A stretch of 64,000 bases of DNA from Catellatospora sp. TT07R-123 (GTDB taxonomy: Bacteria > Actinomycetota > Actinomycetes > Mycobacteriales > Micromonosporaceae). The stretch spans positions 1,240,001 to 1,304,000 of the forward strand of contig NZ_BNEM01000002.1 in the NCBI RefSeq assembly GCF_018327705.1. Reading direction: 5' to 3'. Shown here in pieces: positions 34,124 to 42,585 of the stretch. Every line of letters begins with the position of its first letter. Position 1 is the stretch's first letter. The notes under the pieces were generated by a model. It did no database searches. It worked only from the letters and a program-made list of their open reading frames with translations, and was not told the DNA's origin. Made by a program: the position numbers and the translations under genes.

Positions 34124-34621
34124 TCAGAGACCTGCGGGACTCAGTGCCCCGGCCGGGCTCGGCGGCAGCTTGCGCAGCAGTTCCCACAGCTGCGGCAGCA
34201 GCCGGGCCGCGCCGCCGACCGCCTCGTCGGTCGCGGCCAGCAGCGCCAGGTGGCGGCACGCGTGCGCCGCGACGGCGTCCAGGTCGACCGTGTGCGGACT
34301 GGGCGTCAGCGGATGCCCGCCGCCGGAGACGGCGTCGACCTGCACCGCCCGTACACCGGCGTCCGGGGCGAGGTCGGGCAGCGCGGCATAGGTCAGCACC
34401 ACCGCGCCCCGGTCCAGCCGCCACGAGGTCGAGTGCAGCAGCGCGCCGGGCACGCACGGGGTCAGTCCGGCCAGGCGACGGGCCAGGTCGTCGGGGTGTA
34501 CGCCGTCAGCCAGCGGTGCGCGCACGTCGCGGTAGCACAGGCGGCCGTCGCGCTCGGACAGCAGGACGGCTTCGACGACGGTGGTGGGCGGCACAGCCAC
34601 GGAGTCTGCTCTTGTTGCCAC
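34124..34621 (-). CDS. Hypothetical protein (165 residues)
   Basis: A soluble protein of unrecognised family. N-terminal TTVVEAVLLSERDGRLCYRD is followed by VHPDDLARRLAGLTPCVPGA, LLHSTSWRLDRGAVVLTYAA, GVRAVQVDAVSGGGHPLTPS and helix AHACRHLALLAATDEAVGGA. The strand-rich first half with LHSTSWR-VVLTYAALPDL has a look of actinomycete proteins of NUDIX-like size but lacks the Nudix box. GTG start at 34621. It is transcribed toward the lipoprotein gene's hairpins. No function assigned. Confidence 0.65.
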   Translation of the reverse strand: MATRADSVAVPPTTVVEAVLLSERDGRLCYRDVRAPLADGVHPDDLARRLAGLTPCVPGALLHSTSWRLDRGAVVLTYAALPDLAPDAGVRAVQVDAVSGGGHPLTPSPHTVDLDAVAAHACRHLALLAATDEAVGGAARLLPQLWELLRKLPPSPAGALSPAGL

Positions 34622-34651
34622 TCGTTTGCAATAAGGCGCGCCGCGGAAAGC

Positions 34652-34687
34652 AGACGGTGCCCGGACCAGGCGGTCCGGGCACCGTCT
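34652..34687 (-). terminator. Terminator of the phosphoesterase gene
   Basis: A perfect 16-bp stem (34652-34667 with 34672-34687) with loop AGGC begins 22 nt after the stop of the secreted phosphoesterase gene. Confidence 0.82.
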
Positions 34688-34709
34688 CCAGGTGCCGTAC
34701 TGGTGCGGA

Positions 34710-36116
34710 TCAGTGGCAGGAGCCCGTGCCGCTGTCGCTGTAGGTCTTGCCCGCCTCCGGCACGAACTGCCAGTCGTAGCTGTTGGCGTGCAGGGTGAAC
34801 TTCAGGACCCCGAACGTGTCGCTGTTGCGGGCCTGGCTGTTGGCCTGGATCGTGCCGAAGCCGTAGAAGTCGGCGCCGCCCATGCCCGCCACGAACGAGC
34901 GCAGGCCGCGGGTGTTGTCGAGCGTGCCGGTCGGGTTCATCGGCGCGAACCGCTCGTACTGGTGGTTGTGGCCCCAGACCACGACGTCGGCGTTGTAGTC
35001 GTACAGCGCCTGGTAGAGCGGCCGGGTCGCCGTCTCCGGGGCGTGGTTGGCGCCCGAGGTGAACAGCGGGTGGTGCCAGTACGCCAGCGTGCACGGCCTC
35101 GTGCTGGCGGCCAGGTCGTTGCGCAGCCAGGTCTCCTGCGCCGAGCCGGCCGTCATCGCGATGTTGGAGTTGAGCGACACGATGTGCCAGTTGCCCAGGT
35201 CGTAGGAGTAGTAGCCCACGCCCGAGGTGCCCGCCTGCGCGCCGAAGTAGCCGTAGTAGCCGGTCGCGCCGGAGGTGTTGTAGTCGTGGTTGCCCGGCGC
35301 CGGGCGGGTGCGCGCCTTGTGGCGGCCCCAGGTCGGCGCGTAGTAGGAGTTGAACTCCGCCGCCGTGCCGTTGGTGTAGACGTTGTCGCCGGTCGTGAAC
35401 ACCGTGCCGGAGATGCCGTCCAGCAGCGCGGCGGTGGCGGTGTCGCCGGTGCCGTCGCTGGCGATGTCACCGGCGCCGACGAACACCGGATCGCCCGAGG
35501 GCGGTGGCGAGGTGGACGGGCTCGGCGACGGCGTGGTGCCGGTGGTGACCACGAGCTGCGGCGAGTCCGCGCCACTCTCCCGCGAGTCGTAGTACGCGCC
35601 GTCGGTGTTGGACGAGCTCGACCCGAAGCTGAACGTGCCGTTGCCGGTCACGACCGAGGTCACGTTGATCTCGTACCAGGTGTTCGAGCTGACCGAGCCG
35701 AGCGTGACGATGGTCGCCCCGTCGATCGAGGGCTGGTTGTTCCAGTTGGTGCCGGTCTCCGACCAGGTGGTGTTCGACATGGCCTTGAACACCCCGCCGG
35801 CGGCGCTGCCCGCGTCACTGGACGACGTGGTCTTGATCCGCAGCTTGACGCTGGTGATCGGGCTGGTGACGCCGGTGACGGTGAACCGCAGGAAACTGCG
35901 GCGCACCGGGGAGTTGTCGTTGACGAACTGGGTGGTGGTGCCGTAGTTCGTCGTAGCGGTGTCCTGCTGGACATAGGTGTCGGCCACAGGGGTGAAGGTG
36001 GTGGTAGCGGCGGCGGCCACGTCGGCCGACGCCGTCAGCACAGCCGTGACTGCGGCGACGGTCAGCACGAGTGCCGTGCCCGCCGTGCTCGCAGCGCGGA
36101 TGTGTCCCTTGCGCAT
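34710..36116 (-). CDS. Secreted metallophosphoesterase with N-terminal DNRLRE-like domain
   Basis: A 468-residue exported enzyme. A long signal peptide ends near ADVAAAA (residue 37). Residues 38-192 form a beta-sandwich of the DNRLRE/CBM-like type (FTPVADTYVQQDTATTNYGT, FLRFTVTGV, LGSVSSNTWYEINVTSVVTG), followed by a Thr/Ser/Pro linker (193-208). The calcineurin-like domain has the five metal motifs: AGDIAS (D217), TTGDNVY (243-245), PGNHDYN (275-278), YWHHP (347-350) and WGHNHQYER (382-385). All ligands are present. Predicted to hydrolyse phosphate mono- or diesters outside the cell (purple-acid-phosphatase-like). ATG at 36116. Confidence 0.92.
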   Translation of the reverse strand: MRKGHIRAASTAGTALVLTVAAVTAVLTASADVAAAATTTFTPVADTYVQQDTATTNYGTTTQFVNDNSPVRRSFLRFTVTGVTSPITSVKLRIKTTSSSDAGSAAGGVFKAMSNTTWSETGTNWNNQPSIDGATIVTLGSVSSNTWYEINVTSVVTGNGTFSFGSSSSNTDGAYYDSRESGADSPQLVVTTGTTPSPSPSTSPPPSGDPVFVGAGDIASDGTGDTATAALLDGISGTVFTTGDNVYTNGTAAEFNSYYAPTWGRHKARTRPAPGNHDYNTSGATGYYGYFGAQAGTSGVGYYSYDLGNWHIVSLNSNIAMTAGSAQETWLRNDLAASTRPCTLAYWHHPLFTSGANHAPETATRPLYQALYDYNADVVVWGHNHQYERFAPMNPTGTLDNTRGLRSFVAGMGGADFYGFGTIQANSQARNSDTFGVLKFTLHANSYDWQFVPEAGKTYSDSGTGSCH

Positions 36117-36374
36117 GTCGGTCCCTTCGTCGAGGGGGTGTCACTGGAACGGGTGCCAGCGCGTGGAATGTAGGGACTGAGCGGTAAGGATGGGGCACTA
36201 TTAAGTGAACATCGTGTATGCCTCCGATGGCCAGAGAGCCCACGGGCGCCCACCGTCCACCACGGACACCGGTTGTTCACCGGATGCATGTCCGCGCGGT
36301 GCCTGGCGCCGACCGTGCGTTGCCGTGGCCGCACGAGGATGGGCCCGAACACAGCACGCGAGGAGAAGCCGCCG

Positions 36375-37679
36375 GTGTACCTGTCCACCGTCAAATCCGG
36401 GACCGCGACCAGCGCCCCGCCCACCGACGGGCGCAAGGGCCTGCGCGGCCGGTTCGCCGCCGTCAGCGCCAACGTCTTCGCCCTCGGCGCGGTCAGCCTG
36501 GTCACCGACGTCTCGTCGGAGATGGTCACCGCCGTGCTGCCGCTCTACCTGGTCCTCGGCCTCCAGCTCAGCCCCCTGGCGTACGGCGCCATCGACGGCG
36601 TCTACACCGGCGCCACCGCGCTGCTGCGGCTGGTCGGGGGCTACGTCGCCGACCGGATGCACCGCCGCAAGCTGGTCGCCGGACTCGGTTACGGCATGTC
36701 GGCACTGGCCAAACTAGGCCTGCTCGCCGCGGGCCGGTCCGCGGGCGCGATCGGGCTGGTCATCGCCGCCGACCGGGCGGGCAAGGGGCTGCGCACCGCG
36801 CCGCGCGACGCCCTGATCACGCTGTCCACTCCCCCGCACGCGCTGGGCCGGGCGTTCGGCGTGCACCGGACCATGGACAGCATTGGCGCGTTCCTCGGGC
36901 CGTTGGTGGCGCTCGGCGTGCTCGCCGCGGCGGCGCAGTCGTACGACGCGGTCTTCGTCACCAGCTTCTGCGTCGCCGCCATCGGCGTGCTGCTGCTGGC
37001 CCTGTTCGTCCGCGACCACCGCGGCACCCTGCCCGCCCGCCCCGGCGCGACCCCGGTGCGGCTGCGCGACGCCGCGACCCTGCTGGCCGACGCACCCGTA
37101 CGCCGCCTGGTGCTGGCCGCCTGCCTGCTGGGCCTGGCCACCATCGGCGACGGCTTCCTCTACCTGATGCTCCAGCGCCGCGAGGAGGTCAGCACCGTCT
37201 GGTTCCCGCTGCTGGCGGCGGGCACCAGCCTCGGCTACCTGCTGGTGGCCACTCCGATGGGCATCCTCGCCGACCGGATCGGGCGGCTGCCGGTGCTGCT
37301 GGGCGGCTACACGGCACTCGCGGTGACGTACCTGCTGGTGTTCGGGCCGTTCGGCGGCTGGCCGCTGCTCGTGCTGACCCTCGGCCTGTACGGCGTCTTC
37401 TACGCCGCCACCGACGGCGTCCTGATGGCGCTGGCCGGCCCGGTCCTGCCCGAACGTCTGCGCACCACCGGCATCGCCCTGATCCAGACCGGACAGGCCC
37501 TGGCCTACCTGGTGTCCTCGGTATTGTTCGGGCTGGCCTGGACACTGTGGGGAGCGCAGGCCGCCAGCCGGGTCGCGGCGGCGGCCGTCGTCGTCGCGAT
37601 CGGGGTCACGGTCCTGCTGCTGCGCACCCGCCCCACCCAGCCCGCCGTCCCCACCCAGCCCGCGGAGCCGACCCGATGA
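36375..37679 (+). CDS. MFS transporter
   Basis: A 434-residue major-facilitator permease with about 12 hydrophobic segments. Landmarks: AVSLVTDVSSEMVTAVLPLY in helix 1, GGYVADRMHRRKLVAGLGYG as the loop 2-3 motif A, ADRAGKGLRTAPRDALI, a GILADRIGRLPVLLGGYTAL second-half motif A and QTGQALAYLVSSVLFGLAWT. The RKGVRTAPRDALI-like block is typical of a drug/metabolite exporter subgroup. GTG at 36375 follows AGGAGA (36361-36366) and is preferred over an ATG 102 bp upstream whose extension is unlike MFS N-termini. It overlaps the next gene by ATGA. Confidence 0.88.
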   Translation: MYLSTVKSGTATSAPPTDGRKGLRGRFAAVSANVFALGAVSLVTDVSSEMVTAVLPLYLVLGLQLSPLAYGAIDGVYTGATALLRLVGGYVADRMHRRKLVAGLGYGMSALAKLGLLAAGRSAGAIGLVIAADRAGKGLRTAPRDALITLSTPPHALGRAFGVHRTMDSIGAFLGPLVALGVLAAAAQSYDAVFVTSFCVAAIGVLLLALFVRDHRGTLPARPGATPVRLRDAATLLADAPVRRLVLAACLLGLATIGDGFLYLMLQRREEVSTVWFPLLAAGTSLGYLLVATPMGILADRIGRLPVLLGGYTALAVTYLLVFGPFGGWPLLVLTLGLYGVFYAATDGVLMALAGPVLPERLRTTGIALIQTGQALAYLVSSVLFGLAWTLWGAQAASRVAAAAVVVAIGVTVLLLRTRPTQPAVPTQPAEPTR

Positions 37680-38689
37680 GCGCCCCCACCACCGACGCGC
37701 CGAGCACCGACGTATCCGCAGGCAGTCCGCCTGGTCGCGGCAGGATCCTGATCGCGGTCGCCGCGAGCGTGGCGCTGCTGCTGGCCGCCGGGGCCTACAT
37801 CGTGCTCGCCCGGCGGGGGGACCCCGCGCCGGTCGCCACGGCGCCGGTGACCCTGGAGCCGGGGCCGCGGCTGCTGTTCGTCAGCGCCCGGCACCTGGCC
37901 GTCTCGGACCGGGCCGACCCGGACGGGGCGCGCTCGCTGGCCGGGCTGGAATGCGTGCGCACCTACGCCGCGGCGGGCACCGGCGTGTGCATCCACCCGG
38001 TGAACGCCTGGACCTACCAGCTCATGGTGCTCGACGCGAAGCTGGGCACCACCAAGGAGTTCACCGTGCCCGGCCTGCCCAACCGGGCCCGGGTGTCGGC
38101 CAGCGGCCGGATGGTGGCGTGGACGACGTTCGTGGGCGGGGACTCGTACAACAGCGGCGGTTTCTCCACCCGCACCGGCATCTACGACACCCGGTCCGGG
38201 ACGCTGGTCGGCTCGCTGGAGGAGTTCGCGGTCACGCTGGAGGGCAGGCCGCACCGGGCCCAGGACGTCAACTTCTGGGGCGTCACCTTCGCCGCCGACG
38301 ACAACCGCTTCTACGCCACGATGTCCAGCGGCGGGCACCGCTACCTGATCCAGGGCGACTTCGCCGCGCGTACGGTGCGGACGCTGGCGAGCAACGTGGA
38401 GTGCCCGTCACTGTCTCCCGACGGCACGCGCATCGCGTTCAAGCAGGCGATCGACGACCAGCCGACGAACGGCTGGCGGCTGTCGCGGCTGGACCTGGAC
38501 ACGATGCGGGTGACCAACCTGGCCGAGACCCGCAGCGTCGACGACCAGGCCGCCTGGCTCGACGACCGGACGGTGGCGTACACGCTGCGCGCCGCCGACG
38601 GCACCCCGTCGATCTGGACCGTCGCCGCCGACGGCACCGGCGAGCCGTCGCTGCTGGTGGCCGACGCGGAGTCGCCGGCCGCACTGTAG
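37676..38689 (+). CDS. Membrane-anchored TolB-like beta-propeller protein
   Basis: A 337-residue protein. After a cytoplasmic N-terminus rich in Thr/Ser, one transmembrane helix lies at about residues 25-43 (ILIAVAASVALLLAAGAYIV), and the remainder is predicted extracytoplasmic. The outer part contains WD40/TolB-like repeats (RLLFVSARHLAVSDR, LPNRARVSASGRMVAWTTFV, CPSLSPDGTRIAFKQAIDDQ, AAWLDDRTVAYTLRAADGTP, IWTVAADGTGEPSLLVADAE). Two cysteines in GLECVRTYAAAGTGVCIHPV may form a disulfide. Start ATG overlaps the MFS stop by 4 bp, so it probably works with the transporter, perhaps as an extracytoplasmic ligand-sensing partner (inference). Confidence 0.8.
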   Translation: MSAPTTDAPSTDVSAGSPPGRGRILIAVAASVALLLAAGAYIVLARRGDPAPVATAPVTLEPGPRLLFVSARHLAVSDRADPDGARSLAGLECVRTYAAAGTGVCIHPVNAWTYQLMVLDAKLGTTKEFTVPGLPNRARVSASGRMVAWTTFVGGDSYNSGGFSTRTGIYDTRSGTLVGSLEEFAVTLEGRPHRAQDVNFWGVTFAADDNRFYATMSSGGHRYLIQGDFAARTVRTLASNVECPSLSPDGTRIAFKQAIDDQPTNGWRLSRLDLDTMRVTNLAETRSVDDQAAWLDDRTVAYTLRAADGTPSIWTVAADGTGEPSLLVADAESPAAL

Positions 38690-38708
38690 CCGGTGCCACC
38701 GGCCCAGG

Positions 38709-40868
38709 TCAGTGCCACCAGCCCCGGCGGCGCCGCTCGGCCATCGCCTCGGCCGGGCCGACCAGGTCGGCCAGGTGCAGTTCCAGGTGGCGCAGGTGCT
38801 CGGCGACCCAGCGGCGGCGCAGGCGCTGCTGCGGCGTGCCCGGCCGGGCACCCGTGATCTCGGCTTCGGCCAGCGCGGGCGGCACCTGCGGGGTGGGTGG
38901 GCGGCCGTCGGGGCGGCCCAGCTGCGCGGCGATCTGGTCGTAGAAGTAGGCCAGCGCGTGGGCGTGGTCGACCAGCGCGTCGCCGTGCGCGTCGAGCACG
39001 GCGGCGCGCGGGGTGAGGCCGGACAGCGAGTCGGCGGTCAGGCGCAGCCGTACCCCGGCCATGATCAGCTGCCACAGGTCGCGCCGGGACATCCGCTTGG
39101 AGCCCGGCTCGGCCAGGTAGCCGCGCAGCGCGTCCTCCAGCCGTACCATCGACGCGCCCGGCCGCCAGGCCGGCGGGGGCGCGTCGGCGGGCAGGCCCAG
39201 GGCCCGGCCCACCATGCCGGTCAGCCGCTGGCCGCCGCGCCGGTACACGTCGGCGAGGTTGTCGCGCACCACGTCCCCGGCCCCGCGCGGCCACACCAGC
39301 ACGCCCGCGACCAGGCTGACCAGGCAGCCGATCGCGACGTCCTGGAGGCGCACCAGGCCCAGCGTCCAGCCGGTCGGGGCGAGGATGTTGTAGAGCACCA
39401 GGATCACGACGGTGAATCCGGCCTGGCCGACGACGTCGGGCAGGATCCCGGGGGCGTACGCGACGACGAGGATCGCCAGCGGCAGCGCCACCCACAGCGC
39501 GGGCGTCGACCGGCCCACCACCAGCAGCAGCGCCGCGCCGACGGCCACCCCCGCCGCCGTCCCGGCGATGGCCTTGACCGCCTGCGTGCCGGTCGACGCC
39601 GCGCTGGTGCGCAGCACCGACAGCGCCCCCAGCAACACCCAGAACCCGCTGCGCACGTCGCTGACCTGCACCAGGATCACCGCCGCCGCCAGCGCGATCG
39701 CCCCGCGCAGCGCGTTGACGAACCACACCGAGCGCAGGCTCGCGTTGCGCAGCACGACCCCGGCGATGCCCGCCGGGGTGACCAGCCGCCAGGACGGCGG
39801 CACGTCTGCCTGCGGCAGCACGGCCCAGCCGCGGCGGCTCTCGCCGATGGTCAGCGGGTCGGCGCCGCGCTGGGCGATCAGCGCGTCGACGGCGACGGCC
39901 CGCACCGCCGTCGCGGTGGTCAGCGCGTAGAACTGCACCACCACCTCGGCGTTCGTGGCGCTGCCGGTGTCGCTGCACGCCTCGTCGAGCCGGGCCAGGC
40001 ACGCGGTCCGGTCGCGTTCCAGCCGGTCCAGGTCGGGTTCGGCACGGCCGCCGCGCAGCAGGCCGGCGACCTGGCGCAGCACCGCGGCGCAGCTGCCGAG
40101 CAGGGCCCGCTCGTGGGCGCCGGCGCCGCTCAGGTCACCGGACCGGGCCAGCCCGTCGCTGACCAGCCCCTTGGCCCATTCGAGCTGCCCGACCACGCCC
40201 GCCATGGCCTGATCGGCGATGACCAGGCCGTTCGGCCGGTACGGCGTGGACACGAACAGGGCGATCAGCCGGTGCAGGGCGGTGACAGCGCGCTCGCGCA
40301 GCTCCGTCGGCAGTGATCCGCGCAGGCCCGCGTCGAGCTGGTCGGCCAGCGTCTCGGACAGCTCGGCGGCGCAGTCGCGCAGCGGCGCCCCGGCCGTACG
40401 CGGCGAGGTGAGCACCACGGCGAGACCGCCGGCCAGCGTCGCGGCGACCCAGCCGAACACGCGCGGGCCGAGCACCGACGGCGGGGCGGCCGCCGAGGCG
40501 GCGAGCATGAACGGCAGCATCGCCGCGGCCGCGCCGGAGGCGTCGTTGGGCCCGATCACGGCGGCGAAGTACGACGTGAACGCCACGACCAGGGTCGCGA
40601 GCGCCGCCAGCGCGACGGAGGTGCCGGCCAGGGTGCCCACCACGACCAGTGCCGCCCCGGCCGCGGTCAGCATCAGGTGCGCGACGAGCCGGTCGCGGCG
40701 GGTGCCGCCGAACTGGGCCAGCACCAGGCTGGCGAAGCCGCCGAACGCCGCGTAGGTGGCCATCGGGGTCGAGTGCAGCAGTAGCAGCGGCACGGCGAAG
40801 ACGATGGGGACCAGCACGGCGGCGCGGATGGCGCGCACGGCCGCGGGCACGGACCACAGTGAAGACAC
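38709..40868 (-). CDS. FUSC-family membrane protein (aromatic-acid exporter-like)
   Basis: A 719-residue FUSC protein with two membrane blocks: residues about 14-160 (VPIVFAVPLLLLHSTPMATY, VVAFTSYFAAVIGPNDASGA) and about 385-510 (FVNALRGAIALAAAVILVQV, SDVRSGFWVLLGALSVLRTS, AVKAIAGTAAGVAVGAALLL), each followed by helical cytoplasmic regions. The second block with LLGALSVLRTSAASTGTQAV is the characteristic FUSC core. Members export aromatic acids or other compounds; the substrate is unknown. GTG start at 40868. It converges on the beta-propeller gene with only a small GCCGGT/ACCGGC hairpin between. Confidence 0.86.
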   Translation of the reverse strand: MSSLWSVPAAVRAIRAAVLVPIVFAVPLLLLHSTPMATYAAFGGFASLVLAQFGGTRRDRLVAHLMLTAAGAALVVVGTLAGTSVALAALATLVVAFTSYFAAVIGPNDASGAAAAMLPFMLAASAAAPPSVLGPRVFGWVAATLAGGLAVVLTSPRTAGAPLRDCAAELSETLADQLDAGLRGSLPTELRERAVTALHRLIALFVSTPYRPNGLVIADQAMAGVVGQLEWAKGLVSDGLARSGDLSGAGAHERALLGSCAAVLRQVAGLLRGGRAEPDLDRLERDRTACLARLDEACSDTGSATNAEVVVQFYALTTATAVRAVAVDALIAQRGADPLTIGESRRGWAVLPQADVPPSWRLVTPAGIAGVVLRNASLRSVWFVNALRGAIALAAAVILVQVSDVRSGFWVLLGALSVLRTSAASTGTQAVKAIAGTAAGVAVGAALLLVVGRSTPALWVALPLAILVVAYAPGILPDVVGQAGFTVVILVLYNILAPTGWTLGLVRLQDVAIGCLVSLVAGVLVWPRGAGDVVRDNLADVYRRGGQRLTGMVGRALGLPADAPPPAWRPGASMVRLEDALRGYLAEPGSKRMSRRDLWQLIMAGVRLRLTADSLSGLTPRAAVLDAHGDALVDHAHALAYFYDQIAAQLGRPDGRPPTPQVPPALAEAEITGARPGTPQQRLRRRWVAEHLRHLELHLADLVGPAEAMAERRRRGWWH

Positions 40869-40920
40869 CTCGAATGATATGCCCGCTTTGACCGCTTCCG
40901 CTGGCCGGGTGCCGGGGCTT

Positions 40921-40982
40921 GATCCGAAATCGTGGACGCTGGGTGCCGCTATGGCGACACCGGGCGTCCACGATTTCGGATC
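40921..40982. terminator. Terminator-like inverted repeat with 19-bp perfect arms
   Basis: GATCCGAAATCGTGGACGC (40921-40939) pairs exactly with 40964-40982; the 24-nt loop separates them. It ends 6 bp before the stop codon of the LLM oxidoreductase gene on the minus strand, so it is that gene's probable terminator. Confidence 0.75.
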
Positions 40983-40988
40983 TTGCCG

Positions 40989-41858
40989 CTACAGCAGCGG
41001 TTTGACCTGCTGGGCGGTGAAGCGCATGAAGCCTTCCGGGTCCGGGTCGTCGGGGGTGGGCTGGAGGATCACCGCGTCGGCCCCCGCCCGCGCCCACTGC
41101 CCGGCCGCGGCCGCGACCTCGGCGGCGTCGCCGACGGCGCAGCGCCCGTCCCACGCGTCGTAGCGCCACTCGACCCGCTCGGTCTCCATCCGCGCCGCCG
41201 CGGTGGGGCCGGTCGCGCTGTGGACGTACACCGTGACCGGGTGCGGGTCGGTGCGGCCGGCCTCGGCCCGGCCCGCGTCGATCAGCTCACGGGCGGCCCG
41301 CACCTGCTCGGGCGTGGTGCCGCCGGTGAGGATCGTGCCGTCGGCGGCCGCACCGGACAGGCGCAGCGTGCGCGGCCCGGTCGCCCCGGCCAGCACCGGC
41401 ACCGGCTGCTCCGGCGCCCAGCGCAGCTTCACCCGGTCCAGCTGGACGTAGCGGCCCCGGCAGGTGACCTCCTCGCCGCGCAGCAGCGCCCGCAGCGCGT
41501 CGAGCTGCTCGCGCAGCAGCGTCAGCGGCGAGGAGACCCGCGCCCCGACCTGGCCCATCCAGTCCTGTACGCCGTGGCCCACCCCGACCCGCACCCGCCC
41601 CGGGAACAGCCGGTGCAGCGTGGCCAGCTCCATCGCGGTGATGGCGACGTTGCGCAGCGGCACCGGCAGCAGCCCGACACCGACCACCAGCCGCTCGCTG
41701 TAGGCCAGCGCCGCCGCGGCAGTGGCTATGCCGCTCTCGAAGAAGCAGTCCTCCCACAGCCACAGCTCGTCCAGACCGGCCTCGTCGGCGGCGGCGACGA
41801 TGGGGCGCAGCCGTTCCGGCGGCAGCATCGGCACGAACACGGCACCCAGCGCGGTCAC
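40989..41858 (-). CDS. LLM-class flavin-dependent oxidoreductase
   Basis: A 289-residue luciferase-like monooxygenase fold. GAVFVPMLPPERLRPIVAAA, ELWLWEDCFFESGIATAAAA, RLVVGVGLLPVPLRNVAITA, RVRVGVGHGVQDWMGQVGAR and PVPVLAGATGPRTLRLSGAA follow the order of family segments, including the cis-peptide/flavin region. The coenzyme may be FMN or F420. GTG at 41858 is preceded by GAGGAGG, better than a GTG-type start 51 bp upstream. The substrate is unknown. Confidence 0.85.
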   Translation of the reverse strand: MTALGAVFVPMLPPERLRPIVAAADEAGLDELWLWEDCFFESGIATAAAALAYSERLVVGVGLLPVPLRNVAITAMELATLHRLFPGRVRVGVGHGVQDWMGQVGARVSSPLTLLREQLDALRALLRGEEVTCRGRYVQLDRVKLRWAPEQPVPVLAGATGPRTLRLSGAAADGTILTGGTTPEQVRAARELIDAGRAEAGRTDPHPVTVYVHSATGPTAAARMETERVEWRYDAWDGRCAVGDAAEVAAAAGQWARAGADAVILQPTPDDPDPEGFMRFTAQQVKPLL

Positions 41859-41934
41859 GGCGACCTCCTCGCGTCCCGGGGCACCGGGATCGCGGCGCCA
41901 CCCGATCATGATGGCGGACCGCCGGGTTCGCCGC

Positions 41935-42585
41935 TCAGGCCGGGGCGCTCTCGACCCCGGACGGTGCGGCCGGCGCCTGCGCGGGCACGTCGCGGGCCTG
42001 CTCGATCAGCGGGATGCCGCGCTCACCGGTCTTCACCTCGTACGGCAGCGCGAAGTGCCGCTCGCTGTGGGCCACCTGGACGTCTGCCTGCGGACGGGTG
42101 CTGCGGACGCGGAGCCGGGCGCTGATCCTGCCCTCGCCGCCGCCCAGGTGCGTCAGCCGTCCGGCCGCGACGGTCGCCGTGAGCGCGGTGACCTCCAGTT
42201 CCGCGTCGGCCACCACGGTCAGCGTGGTCAGCGTCCTGCCGTCGACGACGACGTCGAGCTCGGTCTCGTACTCCCACGGCAGCGCGTAGGTCTTGACGAC
42301 GACCTGCTCGCTGGTGCCCGGGGCGGCGTGGGTGCGGTGCGCGGCGGCGAGCAGCGCCGAGCGGGTGCGCCACGCGCCGACCAGCACGTCGCTGAGCTCG
42401 ACGTCGAGCAGCTCGGCCACCCGGGTCATCACGGCGCGGGCCACGGTCAGCGCCGGGAGCTCCCCGGCGGCGGGCAGCGCGCCGACGCCGACGAGCTGCT
42501 CGGCGGCCTGCTCGACCTTGCCGGCCGCCTCGCCCGCCCGACCGCCGACGACGTCGCCGAACAGCAGTTCCCGAACGGTCGTCAC
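41935..42585 (-). CDS. Hypothetical protein, coupled partner of the triple-repeat protein
   Basis: A 216-residue soluble protein without signal peptide. N-terminal VRELLFGDVVGGRAGEAAGK and a helical region to about residue 80 are followed by strands (VVVKTYALPWEYETELDVVV, LTTLTVVADAELEVTALTAT, RISARLRVRSTRPQADVQVA) and a disordered Pro/Ala tail. GTG start overlaps the preceding gene's stop by 4 bp (42582-42585), so the two are made together. The family is unknown to me; the arrangement suggests a cytoplasmic partner of a membrane-anchored surface protein. Confidence 0.7.
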   Translation of the reverse strand: MTTVRELLFGDVVGGRAGEAAGKVEQAAEQLVGVGALPAAGELPALTVARAVMTRVAELLDVELSDVLVGAWRTRSALLAAAHRTHAAPGTSEQVVVKTYALPWEYETELDVVVDGRTLTTLTVVADAELEVTALTATVAAGRLTHLGGGEGRISARLRVRSTRPQADVQVAHSERHFALPYEVKTGERGIPLIEQARDVPAQAPAAPSGVESAPA

